From NCBI GenBank assembly GCA_937872465.1, contig CALMSR010000068.1, positions 1-64,000 on the forward strand: 64,000 nt of DNA. The letters are read 5' to 3'. The translations under genes were made by a program, and so were the position numbers. The notes beneath the pieces were generated by a model. The model saw only the letters and a list, made by a program, of their open reading frames with translations. It did not search any database and was not told the DNA's origin. This document shows positions 39,881 to 48,587 of this stretch, piece by piece (positions within the stretch are counted from its first letter, which is position 1; each line of letters opens with the position of its first letter). This DNA is from an uncultured Paracoccaceae bacterium (GTDB lineage: Bacteria > Pseudomonadota > Alphaproteobacteria > Rhodobacterales > Rhodobacteraceae).

Positions 39881-41847
39881 AACGCCTGTCCGATGCCGAA
39901 ATAGACCGCGACGATCGAATCCTCGGGCTGCGGATTGATGGGGGTCGCGACATCGACGCGAAGCGGTCCGATGCCGGTGAAATAGCGGAATCCGAGCCCG
40001 ACGCCGACGCGCACGTCGTCGGAGGAATCCGGCGTGATGCCGGCGGCGACCACGCCGACATCGGCGAAGGCGACGCCGCCGTATTTCTCGTTGTAGCGGA
40101 AGCGGAACTCGCCCGAGCCCTCGACCAGCCCGCGGCCGCCGACCACGCCGGTCTCGCCCTCCGAATCCGTCGTCTCGACGCCGATCGAATTATAGGCGTA
40201 GCCGCGCACCGAGCCGCCGCCGCCGGCGAAGAACAGCATGTCGGGCGGGCTTTCCTCGACCGGCGGGCCGCCGAAGCCGCCGAATTTCGCCCGCCCCGCG
40301 AGCACGAAGCGGTCGTCCTCCGAGAAGCCCAGATAGGTCCGGCCCTCGATGGTGCCGCGCAGGGCCGGGTTGCCGTATTTCGCCTCGTAGAATGGGCGCA
40401 GGTCGCCGGCGAGGTAATAGCCGCTGGTGGCGTTCAGCGGATCGTTGCGCCGGTCGTATTCGCCGCGGCCGACCAGGGCGAAGGTGAGGAAGTCGCGGGT
40501 CCCGAAATCGTCGGTGAACCGCGCGCGCTGGACTTCGCCGAAGAGATCCCCGGTCAGGAACGCGCCGAAGCGCTGGGAGAAGCCCGCGCGCGCGGTGAGC
40601 GAGGTCTGCCGGTAGGTCTCCCAGTCGAGCTGCTGGGCGAGCAGCGAGGCGAAGAAGCTGGTGTCGGGCGAGATCACCCCGGGCTTGGTGAAGGTGACCC
40701 CGAGATTGTAGTTGTAATCGGCCGGGTCGCTGGTGAGCAGCAGGCCCTCGATGCCGGCATCGAAGCGCAGGCGCTCGGCCTTCCCGAAGAGGTTGCGGTG
40801 CATCCAGTAGGCCTGCACGCCCAGGCCGTCGATGGTCGAATAGGTGCCGCCGAAGCCGATCGTGCGCCGGCGGCGGTCCTCCACGACGATGGTCATCGGT
40901 AGGCTGCCGTCCCCGAGGATGTTCTCCTCCTCGACGATCCGGATCGAGCGGAACACGCCGAGCGAGGACAGCCGGTCCTCGGCATCGTTCAGGTCGTCGG
41001 GATCGTAGGGCGCGCCTTCGTGGATATTGGCCATATAGGCGACGAACTCGCGGTCGACCCGGCTGCCGCCCTCGACCGTGACGGTGCCGTAGCGCGCCTT
41101 GCGGCCCGGATCGATGGTCACGTCCACGTCGAGCCGCCCGGTGGGATGGTCCGCGATCACCTCGCGATCCGCCTCGCGCGCCTTGGCGTAGGAGAGCTGG
41201 CGCCATTGCTCGACCGCGAGTGCCGAGGCCGACGTGATGGTGCCGGAGCGCGCGCTCTCGCCGGTCTCGAAGCCGACCGAGCGCGGCGGCTCGACCCCGT
41301 CGCGGCCCTCCGGCTGGAAGGGCGGGGCATTGGTGATGCGGGTGGTGCCGAAGAGGAACGGCGGCCCGGGCTGGATCTCGATCGCCACCGGAACGCCCTG
41401 CGGCAGTTCGGCGGCGAGCGTCAGATCCGCGGCCTCGACGCCGTTGATGCGGATGCTGATATAGGGGCCGTAATAGCCCTCGGCATAGAGCGTGGCCAGC
41501 AGCCTCCGGTAGTCGCCCCGCGCCTTGGAGATCAGCCCCGCGTTTCCCGAGGCCGGCGTCTCGCGGTCGCTCCAGAGCGCCGAGGCCGTCTCCATGCGCT
41601 TCTGCAGCCCGCCGTCCTCGGTGCCGGAGACCCGCAGGGTGGCGGTATAGGGCAGGGGGTCGATGATCTCGATCCGGTCTTCCTCGGGCTCCGAGCCCCA
41701 GAGGCGGAATCCGAACAGCTCAAAGGCACCGGCGGCCGGGGGGGTGGCGACGGCTGCTCCGAGCAAGAGGCCCGACAGGATCCCAAGTTTCTTCAGGCGT
41801 GCCACTTTGCAGCGCTTCTCCGCCCCTGGACTGCTCCGGTCCGTCAT
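39877..41847 (-). CDS. tamA: TamA, outer-membrane Omp85-family protein
   Basis: About 656 residues. After the signal sequence (hydrophobic core GILSGLLLGAAVATPP) come periplasmic POTRA-like domains up to about residue 280 (for example IRINGVEAADLTLA and TVEGGSRVDREFVAYMA), then a 16-strand beta-barrel with FGGTYSTIDGLG, the FFAGGGGSVRGYAYNSIG motif of Omp85 proteins and a C-terminal aromatic residue (YFGIGQAF). I favour ATG 41847 because GGGAAGGGTTA precedes it. A GTG at 41805 would give a neater signal peptide, and an ATG at 41874 is also in frame. Confidence 0.92.
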   Translation of the reverse strand: MTDRSSPGAEKRCKVARLKKLGILSGLLLGAAVATPPAAGAFELFGFRLWGSEPEEDRIEIIDPLPYTATLRVSGTEDGGLQKRMETASALWSDRETPASGNAGLISKARGDYRRLLATLYAEGYYGPYISIRINGVEAADLTLAAELPQGVPVAIEIQPGPPFLFGTTRITNAPPFQPEGRDGVEPPRSVGFETGESARSGTITSASALAVEQWRQLSYAKAREADREVIADHPTGRLDVDVTIDPGRKARYGTVTVEGGSRVDREFVAYMANIHEGAPYDPDDLNDAEDRLSSLGVFRSIRIVEEENILGDGSLPMTIVVEDRRRRTIGFGGTYSTIDGLGVQAYWMHRNLFGKAERLRFDAGIEGLLLTSDPADYNYNLGVTFTKPGVISPDTSFFASLLAQQLDWETYRQTSLTARAGFSQRFGAFLTGDLFGEVQRARFTDDFGTRDFLTFALVGRGEYDRRNDPLNATSGYYLAGDLRPFYEAKYGNPALRGTIEGRTYLGFSEDDRFVLAGRAKFGGFGGPPVEESPPDMLFFAGGGGSVRGYAYNSIGVETTDSEGETGVVGGRGLVEGSGEFRFRYNEKYGGVAFADVGVVAAGITPDSSDDVRVGVGLGFRYFTGIGPLRVDVATPINPQPEDSIVAVYFGIGQAF

Positions 41848-41989
41848 TAACCCTTCCCGGCAGGAGTGCAACAATTGCGGGCGAATTTGCCCGCCTTTCC
41901 GCCCGCAGGCTTGCGCCAGGGCAACGCTTGCACCTCTTGGGGTTGCAAGCCACTGGACGCGGCCGGCGGCGATCGACTAAGCCCTGATC

Positions 41990-42559
41990 ATGGAAGTCAG
42001 ATGTACCGCGCTCCCGGAAGTCAAGATCATCACCCCGCGCCGCATCGGCGATGCGCGCGGATATTTCTGCGAAAGCTGGAACGCGGCGCGCATGGCGGCG
42101 GCGGGCCTCGATCTCGCCTTCGTGCAGGACAACGAGAGCCTGTCGCCCGCGACGGGCACCCTGCGCGGGCTGCATTGCCAGGCGCCGCCCTTCGCCCAGG
42201 CCAAGCTCGTGCGGGTGACGCGCGGCGCGATCCTCGACGTGGCGGTGGACGTGCGCAGGGGCTCGCCGAGCTTCGGGCGCTGGGTGAGCGCCGAGATCTC
42301 GGCGGAGAACGGCGCGCAGATCCTGGTGCCGCGCGGCTTCCTGCACGGTTTCGTCACGCGGGCCCCGGACACGCAGGTGGTCTACAAGGTCGACAATCCC
42401 TATGACGCCGCCTCGGACATGGGCGTGCTCTGGAACGACGCGGATCTCGGCATCGACTGGGGCATCGCGCCCGAGGCGGTGATCCTGTCGGAGAAGGACC
42501 GCGACCTGCCGGCGTTCCGCGCCTGGGTATCGCCCTTCGACGTCGAGGCGCAACCATGA
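41990..42559 (+). CDS. rfbC: dTDP-4-dehydrorhamnose 3,5-epimerase
   Basis: A 189-residue cupin-fold enzyme in dTDP-L-rhamnose synthesis. It has the family markers RGYFCESWN, FVQDNESLS, GTLRGLHCQAPP with the catalytic histidine, AILDVAVDVRRGSPSFG and LVPRGFLHGFV. The gene starts a three-gene cluster with rfbD and rfbA, for lipopolysaccharide, capsule or exopolysaccharide rhamnose. It is divergent from tamA with a 142-base gap. dTDP-glucose 4,6-dehydratase (rfbB) is not in the window. Confidence 0.95.
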   Translation: MEVRCTALPEVKIITPRRIGDARGYFCESWNAARMAAAGLDLAFVQDNESLSPATGTLRGLHCQAPPFAQAKLVRVTRGAILDVAVDVRRGSPSFGRWVSAEISAENGAQILVPRGFLHGFVTRAPDTQVVYKVDNPYDAASDMGVLWNDADLGIDWGIAPEAVILSEKDRDLPAFRAWVSPFDVEAQP

Positions 42560-42587
42560 GCGCGCCCGAGCGCGGGGCGGGCAGGTG

Positions 42588-43448
42588 ATGCGGGTCCTCG
42601 TCTTCGGCGCCACGGGCCAGGTCGGGAACGCGCTCGCGGCCCGGGCGGCGCGGCACGGGGCCGCGGTGACCGCGCTCGGAAGGGCGGAGGCCGACCTTCT
42701 CGCGCCCGAGGCCTGCGCCCGGGCGGTCGCGGAGGCCGAGGCGGATGCCGTCATCAACGCCGCCGCCTATACCGCGGTCGACAAGGCCGAATCCGAGCCA
42801 GAGATCGCCCGGGCGGTGAATGCCGCGGCACCCGGCGCCATGGCGCAGGCCGCGGCGCGGCGCGGGCTGCCCTTCCTGCATATCTCGACCGACTACGTCT
42901 TCGACGGCGCGCCCGGCCGGCCCTGGCGCGAGGACGATCCCACCGGCCCGCTGGGGGTCTATGGCGCCACCAAGCTCGCCGGCGAGGAATTGGTGCGCGC
43001 GGCAGGCGGGCGGCACGCCATCCTGCGCACGGCCTGGGTCTTCTCCGGCCACGGCGGCAATTTTCTGAAGACCATGCTGCGGCTCGGCGCCGAGCGCGAC
43101 AGGCTCCGGGTGGTCGAGGATCAGCGCGGCGGCCCGACACCCGCCGCCGCCATCGCCGATGCGCTTCTCGTGATGGCCGGAGCGCTCGCGGAGGGGCGTG
43201 GCGACAGCGGCACCTGGCATTTCACCGGGGCGCCGGCGGTCTCCTGGGCGGAATTCGCGCGGGCGATCTTCGCGGCGCGGGGCGGGACGGCGCCCGTGGT
43301 GGAGGGGATCGCGAGCAGCGGCTGGCCGACGCCGGCGCGCCGCCCGATGAATTCCGTGCTCGACTGCAGCGCGATCCGGCGGGATTTCGGCATCGCCCAG
43401 CCCGACTGGCGCGCGGGCGTCGCCGAGGTGATCGAGGCATTGGCATGA
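42588..43448 (+). CDS. rfbD: dTDP-4-dehydrorhamnose reductase
   Basis: A 286-residue short-chain-type reductase that makes dTDP-L-rhamnose with NADPH. It starts MRVLVFGATGQVG (Rossmann loop); AAYTAVDKAESEP, HISTDYVFDG with the catalytic serine/threonine and tyrosine region, and YGATKLAGE with the lysine are all present. The immediately preceding GTG at 42585 is an alternative start; ATG 42588 is placed well behind GCAGG. It overlaps rfbA by four bases. Confidence 0.94.
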   Translation: MRVLVFGATGQVGNALAARAARHGAAVTALGRAEADLLAPEACARAVAEAEADAVINAAAYTAVDKAESEPEIARAVNAAAPGAMAQAAARRGLPFLHISTDYVFDGAPGRPWREDDPTGPLGVYGATKLAGEELVRAAGGRHAILRTAWVFSGHGGNFLKTMLRLGAERDRLRVVEDQRGGPTPAAAIADALLVMAGALAEGRGDSGTWHFTGAPAVSWAEFARAIFAARGGTAPVVEGIASSGWPTPARRPMNSVLDCSAIRRDFGIAQPDWRAGVAEVIEALA

Positions 43449-44341
43449 CGCAGACGGCGCCGGGCCCCGCCCGCAAGGGCATCGTACTGGCCGGCGGCTC
43501 GGGCACCCGGCTCTATCCGATCACCCATTCGCTCTCCAAGCAGCTCCTGCCGCTCTTCGACAAGCCGATGATCTATTATCCGCTCTCGGTGCTGATGCTG
43601 GCGGGGCTGCGCGAGCTCGCCATCATCACCACGCCGGAGGACCAGGAACAGTTCCGCCGCCTGCTGAAGGACGGCGCGCAATGGGGCATGACCTTCGACT
43701 ATCTGGTCCAGGAGCGCCCGGAGGGGCTCGCCCAGGCCTATGTGCTGGCCGAGGATTATCTCGCGGGCGCCGCCTCCACCATGGTGCTCGGCGACAACAT
43801 CTTCTTCGGCCACGACCTGCCGGTGCTGCTCAAGGCCGCCGCCGCCCGGCCCGAGGGCGGCACCGTCTTCGGCTATCAGGTGGCCGATCCCGAGCGCTAC
43901 GGCGTGGTGGCCTTCGACCGCAGCGGCAGGGTGCTCTCCATCGAGGAGAAGCCGGCGCAGCCGAAATCGGATTTCGCCGTGACCGGCATCTACGTGCTCG
44001 ACGGCAGCGCGCCGGAGCGGGCGCGGCGGATCCGGCCCTCGGCCCGGGGCGAGCTGGAGATCACCGACCTCCTGAATTCCTACCTCGCCGAAGGCCAGCT
44101 GACGGTGGAGCGCATGGGCCGCGGCTATGCCTGGCTCGACACCGGCACCCATGCGAGCCTGCTCGATGCGGGGAATTTCGTGCGCACCATCGAGGAGCGG
44201 CAGAACCTCAAGATCGGCTGTCCCGAGGAGATCGCCCACGGGCTCGGCTGGATCTCGACGGACGAGCTTCGGGCCCTGGCCGCCCCCTATCTCAAGACCG
44301 AATACGGCCGCTACCTGGCGCGCATCGCCGACCTTTCCTGA
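43445..44341 (+). CDS. rfbA: Glucose-1-phosphate thymidylyltransferase
   Basis: A 298-residue nucleotidyltransferase producing dTDP-glucose from dTTP and glucose-1-phosphate. The N-terminal nucleotide-binding motif is KGIVLAGGSGTRLYP, followed by SKQLLPLFDKPMIYYP, the magnesium-binding VLGDNIFFG and the sugar-binding SIEEKP. It completes the rfbCDA set and is normally feedback-inhibited by dTDP-rhamnose. The ATG overlaps the rfbD stop (ATGA). Confidence 0.95.
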   Translation: MTQTAPGPARKGIVLAGGSGTRLYPITHSLSKQLLPLFDKPMIYYPLSVLMLAGLRELAIITTPEDQEQFRRLLKDGAQWGMTFDYLVQERPEGLAQAYVLAEDYLAGAASTMVLGDNIFFGHDLPVLLKAAAARPEGGTVFGYQVADPERYGVVAFDRSGRVLSIEEKPAQPKSDFAVTGIYVLDGSAPERARRIRPSARGELEITDLLNSYLAEGQLTVERMGRGYAWLDTGTHASLLDAGNFVRTIEERQNLKIGCPEEIAHGLGWISTDELRALAAPYLKTEYGRYLARIADLS

Positions 44342-44387
44342 CGTCGCCGCCCGGGTCGGGATCGGGCAGACTCGCTCCCCCGCGGCC

Positions 44388-45080
44388 CTAGGCCACCCGC
44401 CGGTCGCCGGTGGCGAAGGTGCTGAGCCGGAGCCAGCGCCCCATGTCCCGCGCCATCGCCGGATCGCCGTCGATCCGCACCCGGCCCTCGGCGGTCTCCC
44501 GGCCGAGCTTGGCCAGCCCCATCCAGATCGCCGTCATCGACCGCAGCGAGGCGGTGACCAGCAGGTCGACCTCGAATCCGGGATCGAATCCGCAGAGGTC
44601 CACGGTGGCGCCCTCGACCACCAGCCACCAGCAGCGGCGCGCCGGGACCAGCTCGGGGAACTGGAACTTGATCGTGCAGCGCCGCGGCGGCAGGGGCCTG
44701 GGGTCGAGGTTGCGGCGCATGTCCCACATCAGCAGCGAAGGATCGAGGTTCCTGAGCGAGAGCTGCGACTCGACCCAGCGCTGGCCCCAGAAGCCCATGC
44801 CCAGGACGATGGGGCGCAGATCCTCGCCCGCCTCGGTCAGGTGATACTCGACCACCCCGGCCTCGTTCGGGACCTGCACGACCACCCCCGCCCGCTCCAG
44901 CTCCTTGAGCCGCTTCGAGAGCAGCGACGGCGACATGCGCGGCACGCCGCGCCTAAGATCGTTAAACCGGGTGGTGCCGCAGAGCATCTCGCGCAGCACC
45001 AGCACCGTCCAGCGCTGGCAGAGCACCTCCGAGGCCATCGCGACCGGGCAGAACTGTCCGTAGCTTCCGGTTCCGCCCAT
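44388..45080 (-). CDS. HxlR-family transcriptional regulator with C-terminal SCP2-like extension
   Basis: A 230-residue regulator. Residues about 10-105 are the HxlR winged helix: CPVAMASEVLCQRWTVLVL, FNDLRRGVPRMSPSLLSKR and VEYHLTEAGEDL. The C-terminal 110 residues resemble a sterol-carrier-like ligand-binding domain seen in a subset of HxlR proteins. A cysteine near the N-terminus (C11) could serve as a redox or electrophile sensor as in other HxlR members, but this is not proven. It is divergent from an acyl-CoA dehydrogenase gene, its probable target. Confidence 0.85.
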   Translation of the reverse strand: MGGTGSYGQFCPVAMASEVLCQRWTVLVLREMLCGTTRFNDLRRGVPRMSPSLLSKRLKELERAGVVVQVPNEAGVVEYHLTEAGEDLRPIVLGMGFWGQRWVESQLSLRNLDPSLLMWDMRRNLDPRPLPPRRCTIKFQFPELVPARRCWWLVVEGATVDLCGFDPGFEVDLLVTASLRSMTAIWMGLAKLGRETAEGRVRIDGDPAMARDMGRWLRLSTFATGDRRVA

Positions 45081-45150
45081 GGACGCGCATTCCCCCTGCT
45101 GCCGTCGCGACTCTACACGCGATCGCGGAGCCGGAACAGGGACCAGTACA

Positions 45151-45166
45151 GATCCTTGACTGGATC
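45151..45166. promoter_or_regulatory. Palindrome in the HxlR/acyl-CoA dehydrogenase intergenic region
   Basis: GATCC-TTGACT-GGATC, a perfect five-base inverted repeat around a TTGACT that could be a -35 hexamer for the plus-strand gene. The position between divergent regulator and enzyme genes makes it a candidate operator for the HxlR protein. Confidence 0.35.
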
Positions 45167-45221
45167 GCGGAAGGCGATTCGCGGATCTTCCCGGGATCGT
45201 TTGAACCAGGGGAGATCATCG

Positions 45222-46379
45222 ATGAGCGTACTTGAGGAGTTGGCCCGCGAGACCGCAGGCGCGGACGTCGCGATCCGCGCGAAGGCCGAGGCGCTGCTGC
45301 CGGAGCTCGAGGCGGGCGCGGCGGCAGCGGACGAGGGCGACCGTTTCGTCGCGGAGAACTACGCCCGGCTGCGCGCCGCCGGGCTGGTCGAGGCCGGGGT
45401 GCCGGTCGAGCTCGGTGGCGGCGGCGCGGAGGTGGCCGAGCTCGCCGAGATGCTGCGCATCCTCGCCCATGGCTGCGGCTCGACCGCGCTCGCCTTCGCC
45501 ATGCACACCCACCAGGTGGCGATCCCGGCCTGGCGCTGGCGGCACCGGCAGGTCGCGGCGATGGAGCCGCTCCTGCGCCGCATCGCCGCCGAGCGGCTGA
45601 TCCTGCTCTCGAGCGGCGGCTCGGACTGGATCGGCGGCTCGGGCGAGGCGCGGCGGGTCGAGTGCGGCTACCGGATCACCGCGCGCAAGGTCTTCACCTC
45701 CGGGGCGGAGGCCGGCGACATCCTGATGACGGGCGCCATCCTCGAGGAGGACGGCGAGCGCTCGGTGCTGCATTTCGGGGCGCCGATGAAGGCCCCGGAG
45801 GTACGCATCGAGCAGACCTGGCGCACGCTCGGCATGCGCGGCACCGGCTCGAACGACGTGGTCATCGAGGATCTCTTCGTGGCCGACGCCGCCGTGCCGC
45901 TGAAGCGCAAGGCCGGCGAATGGCATCCGCTCTTCCAGATCATCGCCACCATCGCCTTCCCGCTGATCTACGGCGTCTATCTCGGGGTGGCCGAGAGCGC
46001 GCGCGACATCGCCGTGGGGCTGGCGCGCAAGCGGCCGCCGAGCCCGCATGCGCTGGCGCTCGCCGGACGGATGGAGACGGCGCTGCGCGCGGCCCAGATC
46101 GCCCATGGCGCCATGCTCGCCGAGGTGGCCCGCAACGACCCCTCCGAGCGGAGCGTCAACGAGGTGATGATCGGCCGGACCCTGGTCGGCGAGAACGCGA
46201 TCCGCGCCGTGGAGCTCGCGATGGAGCTCGCGGGTGGCGCGGGCTTCTACCGCGCCGCGGGGCTCGAGCGGCGCTTCCGCGACGTGCAGGGCGCGCGCTA
46301 CCACCCGCTCCAGGCCGGCCCGCAGGCGCAATACGCCGGCGCCATGGCGCTTGGGCAGCCGGTCGCGACGATCTACTGA
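45222..46379 (+). CDS. Acyl-CoA dehydrogenase-family flavoprotein
   Basis: A 385-residue FAD enzyme. The architecture is normal: an N-terminal helical domain (1-125), a beta domain with SGGSDWIGGSG and KVFTSGAEAGD and the MRGTGSNDVVIED stretch, then a C-terminal helical domain with ELAGGAGFYRAAGLERRFRD. The usual catalytic glutamate cannot be assigned with certainty, and many sequences of this type are monooxygenase- or sulfur-related (SfnB/DszC-like). The substrate therefore stays open. The HxlR regulator lies upstream in the opposite direction. GGGGAGATCATCG precedes the ATG. Confidence 0.82.
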   Translation: MSVLEELARETAGADVAIRAKAEALLPELEAGAAAADEGDRFVAENYARLRAAGLVEAGVPVELGGGGAEVAELAEMLRILAHGCGSTALAFAMHTHQVAIPAWRWRHRQVAAMEPLLRRIAAERLILLSSGGSDWIGGSGEARRVECGYRITARKVFTSGAEAGDILMTGAILEEDGERSVLHFGAPMKAPEVRIEQTWRTLGMRGTGSNDVVIEDLFVADAAVPLKRKAGEWHPLFQIIATIAFPLIYGVYLGVAESARDIAVGLARKRPPSPHALALAGRMETALRAAQIAHGAMLAEVARNDPSERSVNEVMIGRTLVGENAIRAVELAMELAGGAGFYRAAGLERRFRDVQGARYHPLQAGPQAQYAGAMALGQPVATIY

Positions 46380-46460
46380 GTGCTGCGCAAGGCAGCCCGA
46401 AGGCCCGGCCGTGCGCCAGCACGGCCTGCGCCTGCCTGCCCCCGCCGCCGTATCTCTTCC

Positions 46461-46612
46461 CGCGCCTAGCGTCGCCATCCCGCCCGGCGGACACCGCCGG
46501 GCAGCGCCCGCCCCGCCCCGTCACGCCGAAGGCGTGCCCCCGGCACGACGCGGGCGCTTCGCACCTGCCGGGGCGGGCGCTGCCCTCGTCTCGCTGCGGG
46601 ACGGTCGAAGAA
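46461..46612 (+). repeat. Dispersed folded intergenic repeat, copy C (most complete)
   Basis: This copy contains the full set of inverted repeats: CCCGGCGG / CCGCCGGG, a 17-base perfect pair GGGCAGCGCCCGCCCCG / CGGGGCGGGCGCTGCCC enclosing about 60 bases, and inside it CACGCC-GAA-GGCGTG. GCGCCCGC / GCGGGCGC gives a competing fold. It lies in the 366-base gap between the convergent acyl-CoA dehydrogenase and sat/cysC genes; the gap's only other recognised element is the sat/cysC terminator. Confidence 0.85.
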
Positions 46613-46718
46613 GAAAGTATGAGCTCCGGAAGCTGTTGCTCAGCGGCGCCAGCCCTTACCCGAACTCGAAGATTGGCCCGGGGCCTTGGACCCCCAAAAA
46701 CCGCCCGCCAGACGCCGA

Positions 46719-46740
46719 ACGGGCCCCCGAAGGGGCCCGT
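46719..46740 (-). terminator. Terminator of sat/cysC with UUCG loop
   Basis: On the minus strand ACGGGCCCC-TTCG-GGGGCCCGT, a nine-base stem with a stable UUCG tetraloop, five bases after the stop codon. A TTTTT tract follows further on, at about 46696-46700. Confidence 0.7.
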
Positions 46741-46745
46741 CGGTA

Positions 46746-48452
46746 TCAGGCCCGGATCAGCCCCATGTTCTCGAGCTTCAGGATTACCTGCTGGGCGCAG
46801 TAATCGACGTCGAGATTCTCGGTGTCGAGGCGCAGCTCGGGCTCCGCGGGCTCCTCATAGGGGTCCGAGATGCCGGTGAATTCCTTGATCTTGCCTTCGC
46901 GGGCGAGCTTGTAGAGGCCCTTGCGGTCGCGCCGCTCGCATTCCTCGATCGAGGTCGCCACATGGACCTCCACGAAGGCGCCGAAGGCCTCGATCTCCTC
47001 GCGCACCGCCGAGCGGGTGGCGGAATAGGGCGCGATGGGGGCGCAGATGGCGATGCCGCCGTTCTTGGTGATTTCCGAGGCGACATAGCCGATGCGACGG
47101 ATGTTGAGATCCCGGTGCTCCTTGGAGAAGCCGAGCTCCGAGGAGAGGTTCTTGCGCACCACGTCGCCGTCGAGCAGCGTCACCGGCCGGCCGCCCATCT
47201 CCATGAGCTTGACCATCAGCGCGTTGGCGATCGTCGACTTGCCCGAGCCGGAGAAGCCGGTGAAGAACACCGTGAAGCCCTGCTCGGCGCGGGGCGGCTT
47301 GGTGCGGCGCAGCTCGGCCACCACGGCAGGGAAGGAGAACCAGTCGGGGATCTCCAGCCCCTCCTGCAGGCGGCGGCGCAGCTCGGTGCCGGAGATGTCG
47401 AGGATGGTCTCGCCCTCGGCGACCTCGTCGCGCGGCTCGTACTGCGCCTTCTCCTGGACATAGACCATCTGCTTGAAGTCGACCATCTCGACGCCGATCT
47501 CGTCCTGGTGCCTGGCGAAGAGTTCCTGCGCCTCGTAGGGACCGTAGAAATCTTGACCCGCCGAATTCTTGCCCGGCCCGGCATGGTCGCGGCCGACGAT
47601 CATGTGGGTGCAGCCGTGGTTGCGGCGGATGATGCCGTGCCAGACCGCCTCGCGCGGCCCGCCCATGCGCATGGCGAGGTTGAGAAGCGAGAGCGAGGTG
47701 GTCGACGAGGGATACTGGTCGAGCACCGCCTCGTAGCAGCGCACCCGGGTGAAGTGGTCGATATCGCCGGGCTTGGTCATGCCGACCACCGGGTGGATCA
47801 GGAGGTTCGCCTGCGCCTCGCGCGCGGCGCGGAAGGTGAGTTCCTGGTGCGCCCGGTGCAGCGGGTTGCGGGTCTGGAAGGCGACGATCCGCCGCCAGCC
47901 GAGCTTGCGGAAATAGGCGCGCAGCTCGTTCGGCGTGTTGCGCCGGGCGCGGAAATCGTAATGCACCGGCTGCTGGATGCCGGTGATCGGGCCGCCGAGA
48001 TAGACCGGCCCCGCGCGGTGATGCAGGTAGTTGATCGCCGGATGCTTGATGTCGTCGGCGCCGAAGACGCCCTCGGCCTCGGCGGATTTGTCCGGGGTCC
48101 AGCGGTCGGTGACCGACATGATCGCGAGGATGACGCCCTCCGCGTCGCGCAGCGCGATGTCCTGTCCCGGCTCGATGCTGGCGGCGAAGGCCTCGGAGAC
48201 GTCGAGATTGATCGGCATCGGCCAGAGCGTGCCGTCCGCGAGCCGCATCCCGGCCACCACCGCCTCGTGATCCGCCTGCGAGAGGAAGCCCTTGAGCGGG
48301 TTGAAGCCGCCGTTCATCAGGAGTTCCAGGTCGCAGACCTGCCGCTGGGTGAGGTCCCAGGAGGGAAGGTCGCCCGCCTCGACCTTCAGCTTGGCGGCGC
48401 TGTCGTAGGAGACGAAGAGTTCGGGGATCGGAACGAGGTTGGACGCGGTCAT
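46746..48452 (-). CDS. Bifunctional sulfate adenylyltransferase / adenylylsulfate kinase
   Basis: A 568-residue fusion. Residues about 1-385 are the ATP sulfurylase domain with QTRNPLHRAHQE and GRDHAGPGK, the two ATP-binding histidine motifs. Residues about 392-568 are the APS kinase with the P-loop GFSGSGKST, LDGDVVRKNLSSELGFS and SDPYEEP. It converts sulfate to APS and then PAPS for assimilation or sulfation. The fused form occurs in Rhodobacterales and elsewhere. It stands alone on the minus strand. Its reverse pathway partner in sulfite metabolism, SorAB, lies 13 kb away. Confidence 0.95.
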   Translation of the reverse strand: MTASNLVPIPELFVSYDSAAKLKVEAGDLPSWDLTQRQVCDLELLMNGGFNPLKGFLSQADHEAVVAGMRLADGTLWPMPINLDVSEAFAASIEPGQDIALRDAEGVILAIMSVTDRWTPDKSAEAEGVFGADDIKHPAINYLHHRAGPVYLGGPITGIQQPVHYDFRARRNTPNELRAYFRKLGWRRIVAFQTRNPLHRAHQELTFRAAREAQANLLIHPVVGMTKPGDIDHFTRVRCYEAVLDQYPSSTTSLSLLNLAMRMGGPREAVWHGIIRRNHGCTHMIVGRDHAGPGKNSAGQDFYGPYEAQELFARHQDEIGVEMVDFKQMVYVQEKAQYEPRDEVAEGETILDISGTELRRRLQEGLEIPDWFSFPAVVAELRRTKPPRAEQGFTVFFTGFSGSGKSTIANALMVKLMEMGGRPVTLLDGDVVRKNLSSELGFSKEHRDLNIRRIGYVASEITKNGGIAICAPIAPYSATRSAVREEIEAFGAFVEVHVATSIEECERRDRKGLYKLAREGKIKEFTGISDPYEEPAEPELRLDTENLDVDYCAQQVILKLENMGLIRA

Positions 48453-48587
48453 CGATAAGCCTTCACCACTGATTCGGGACTGCCGGCGTGTTAGCAGCGC
48501 CCCGGACGGCGGTCAAAGCCGCCTCCGGGCCGATCAGGGTTAAATCTCGCGGCGTTGCGGCGAAGCGGCTTGTTTCGCTTGACGTGG

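Noticed and set aside
35087..39938. Very long plus-strand open frames (over 1000 codons) opposite tamB
   Set aside because: Stop codons are rare in GC-rich antisense frames. The translations are low-complexity (Arg, Ala, Gly, Ser runs) with no recognisable domain, whereas the minus strand encodes a complete TamB.
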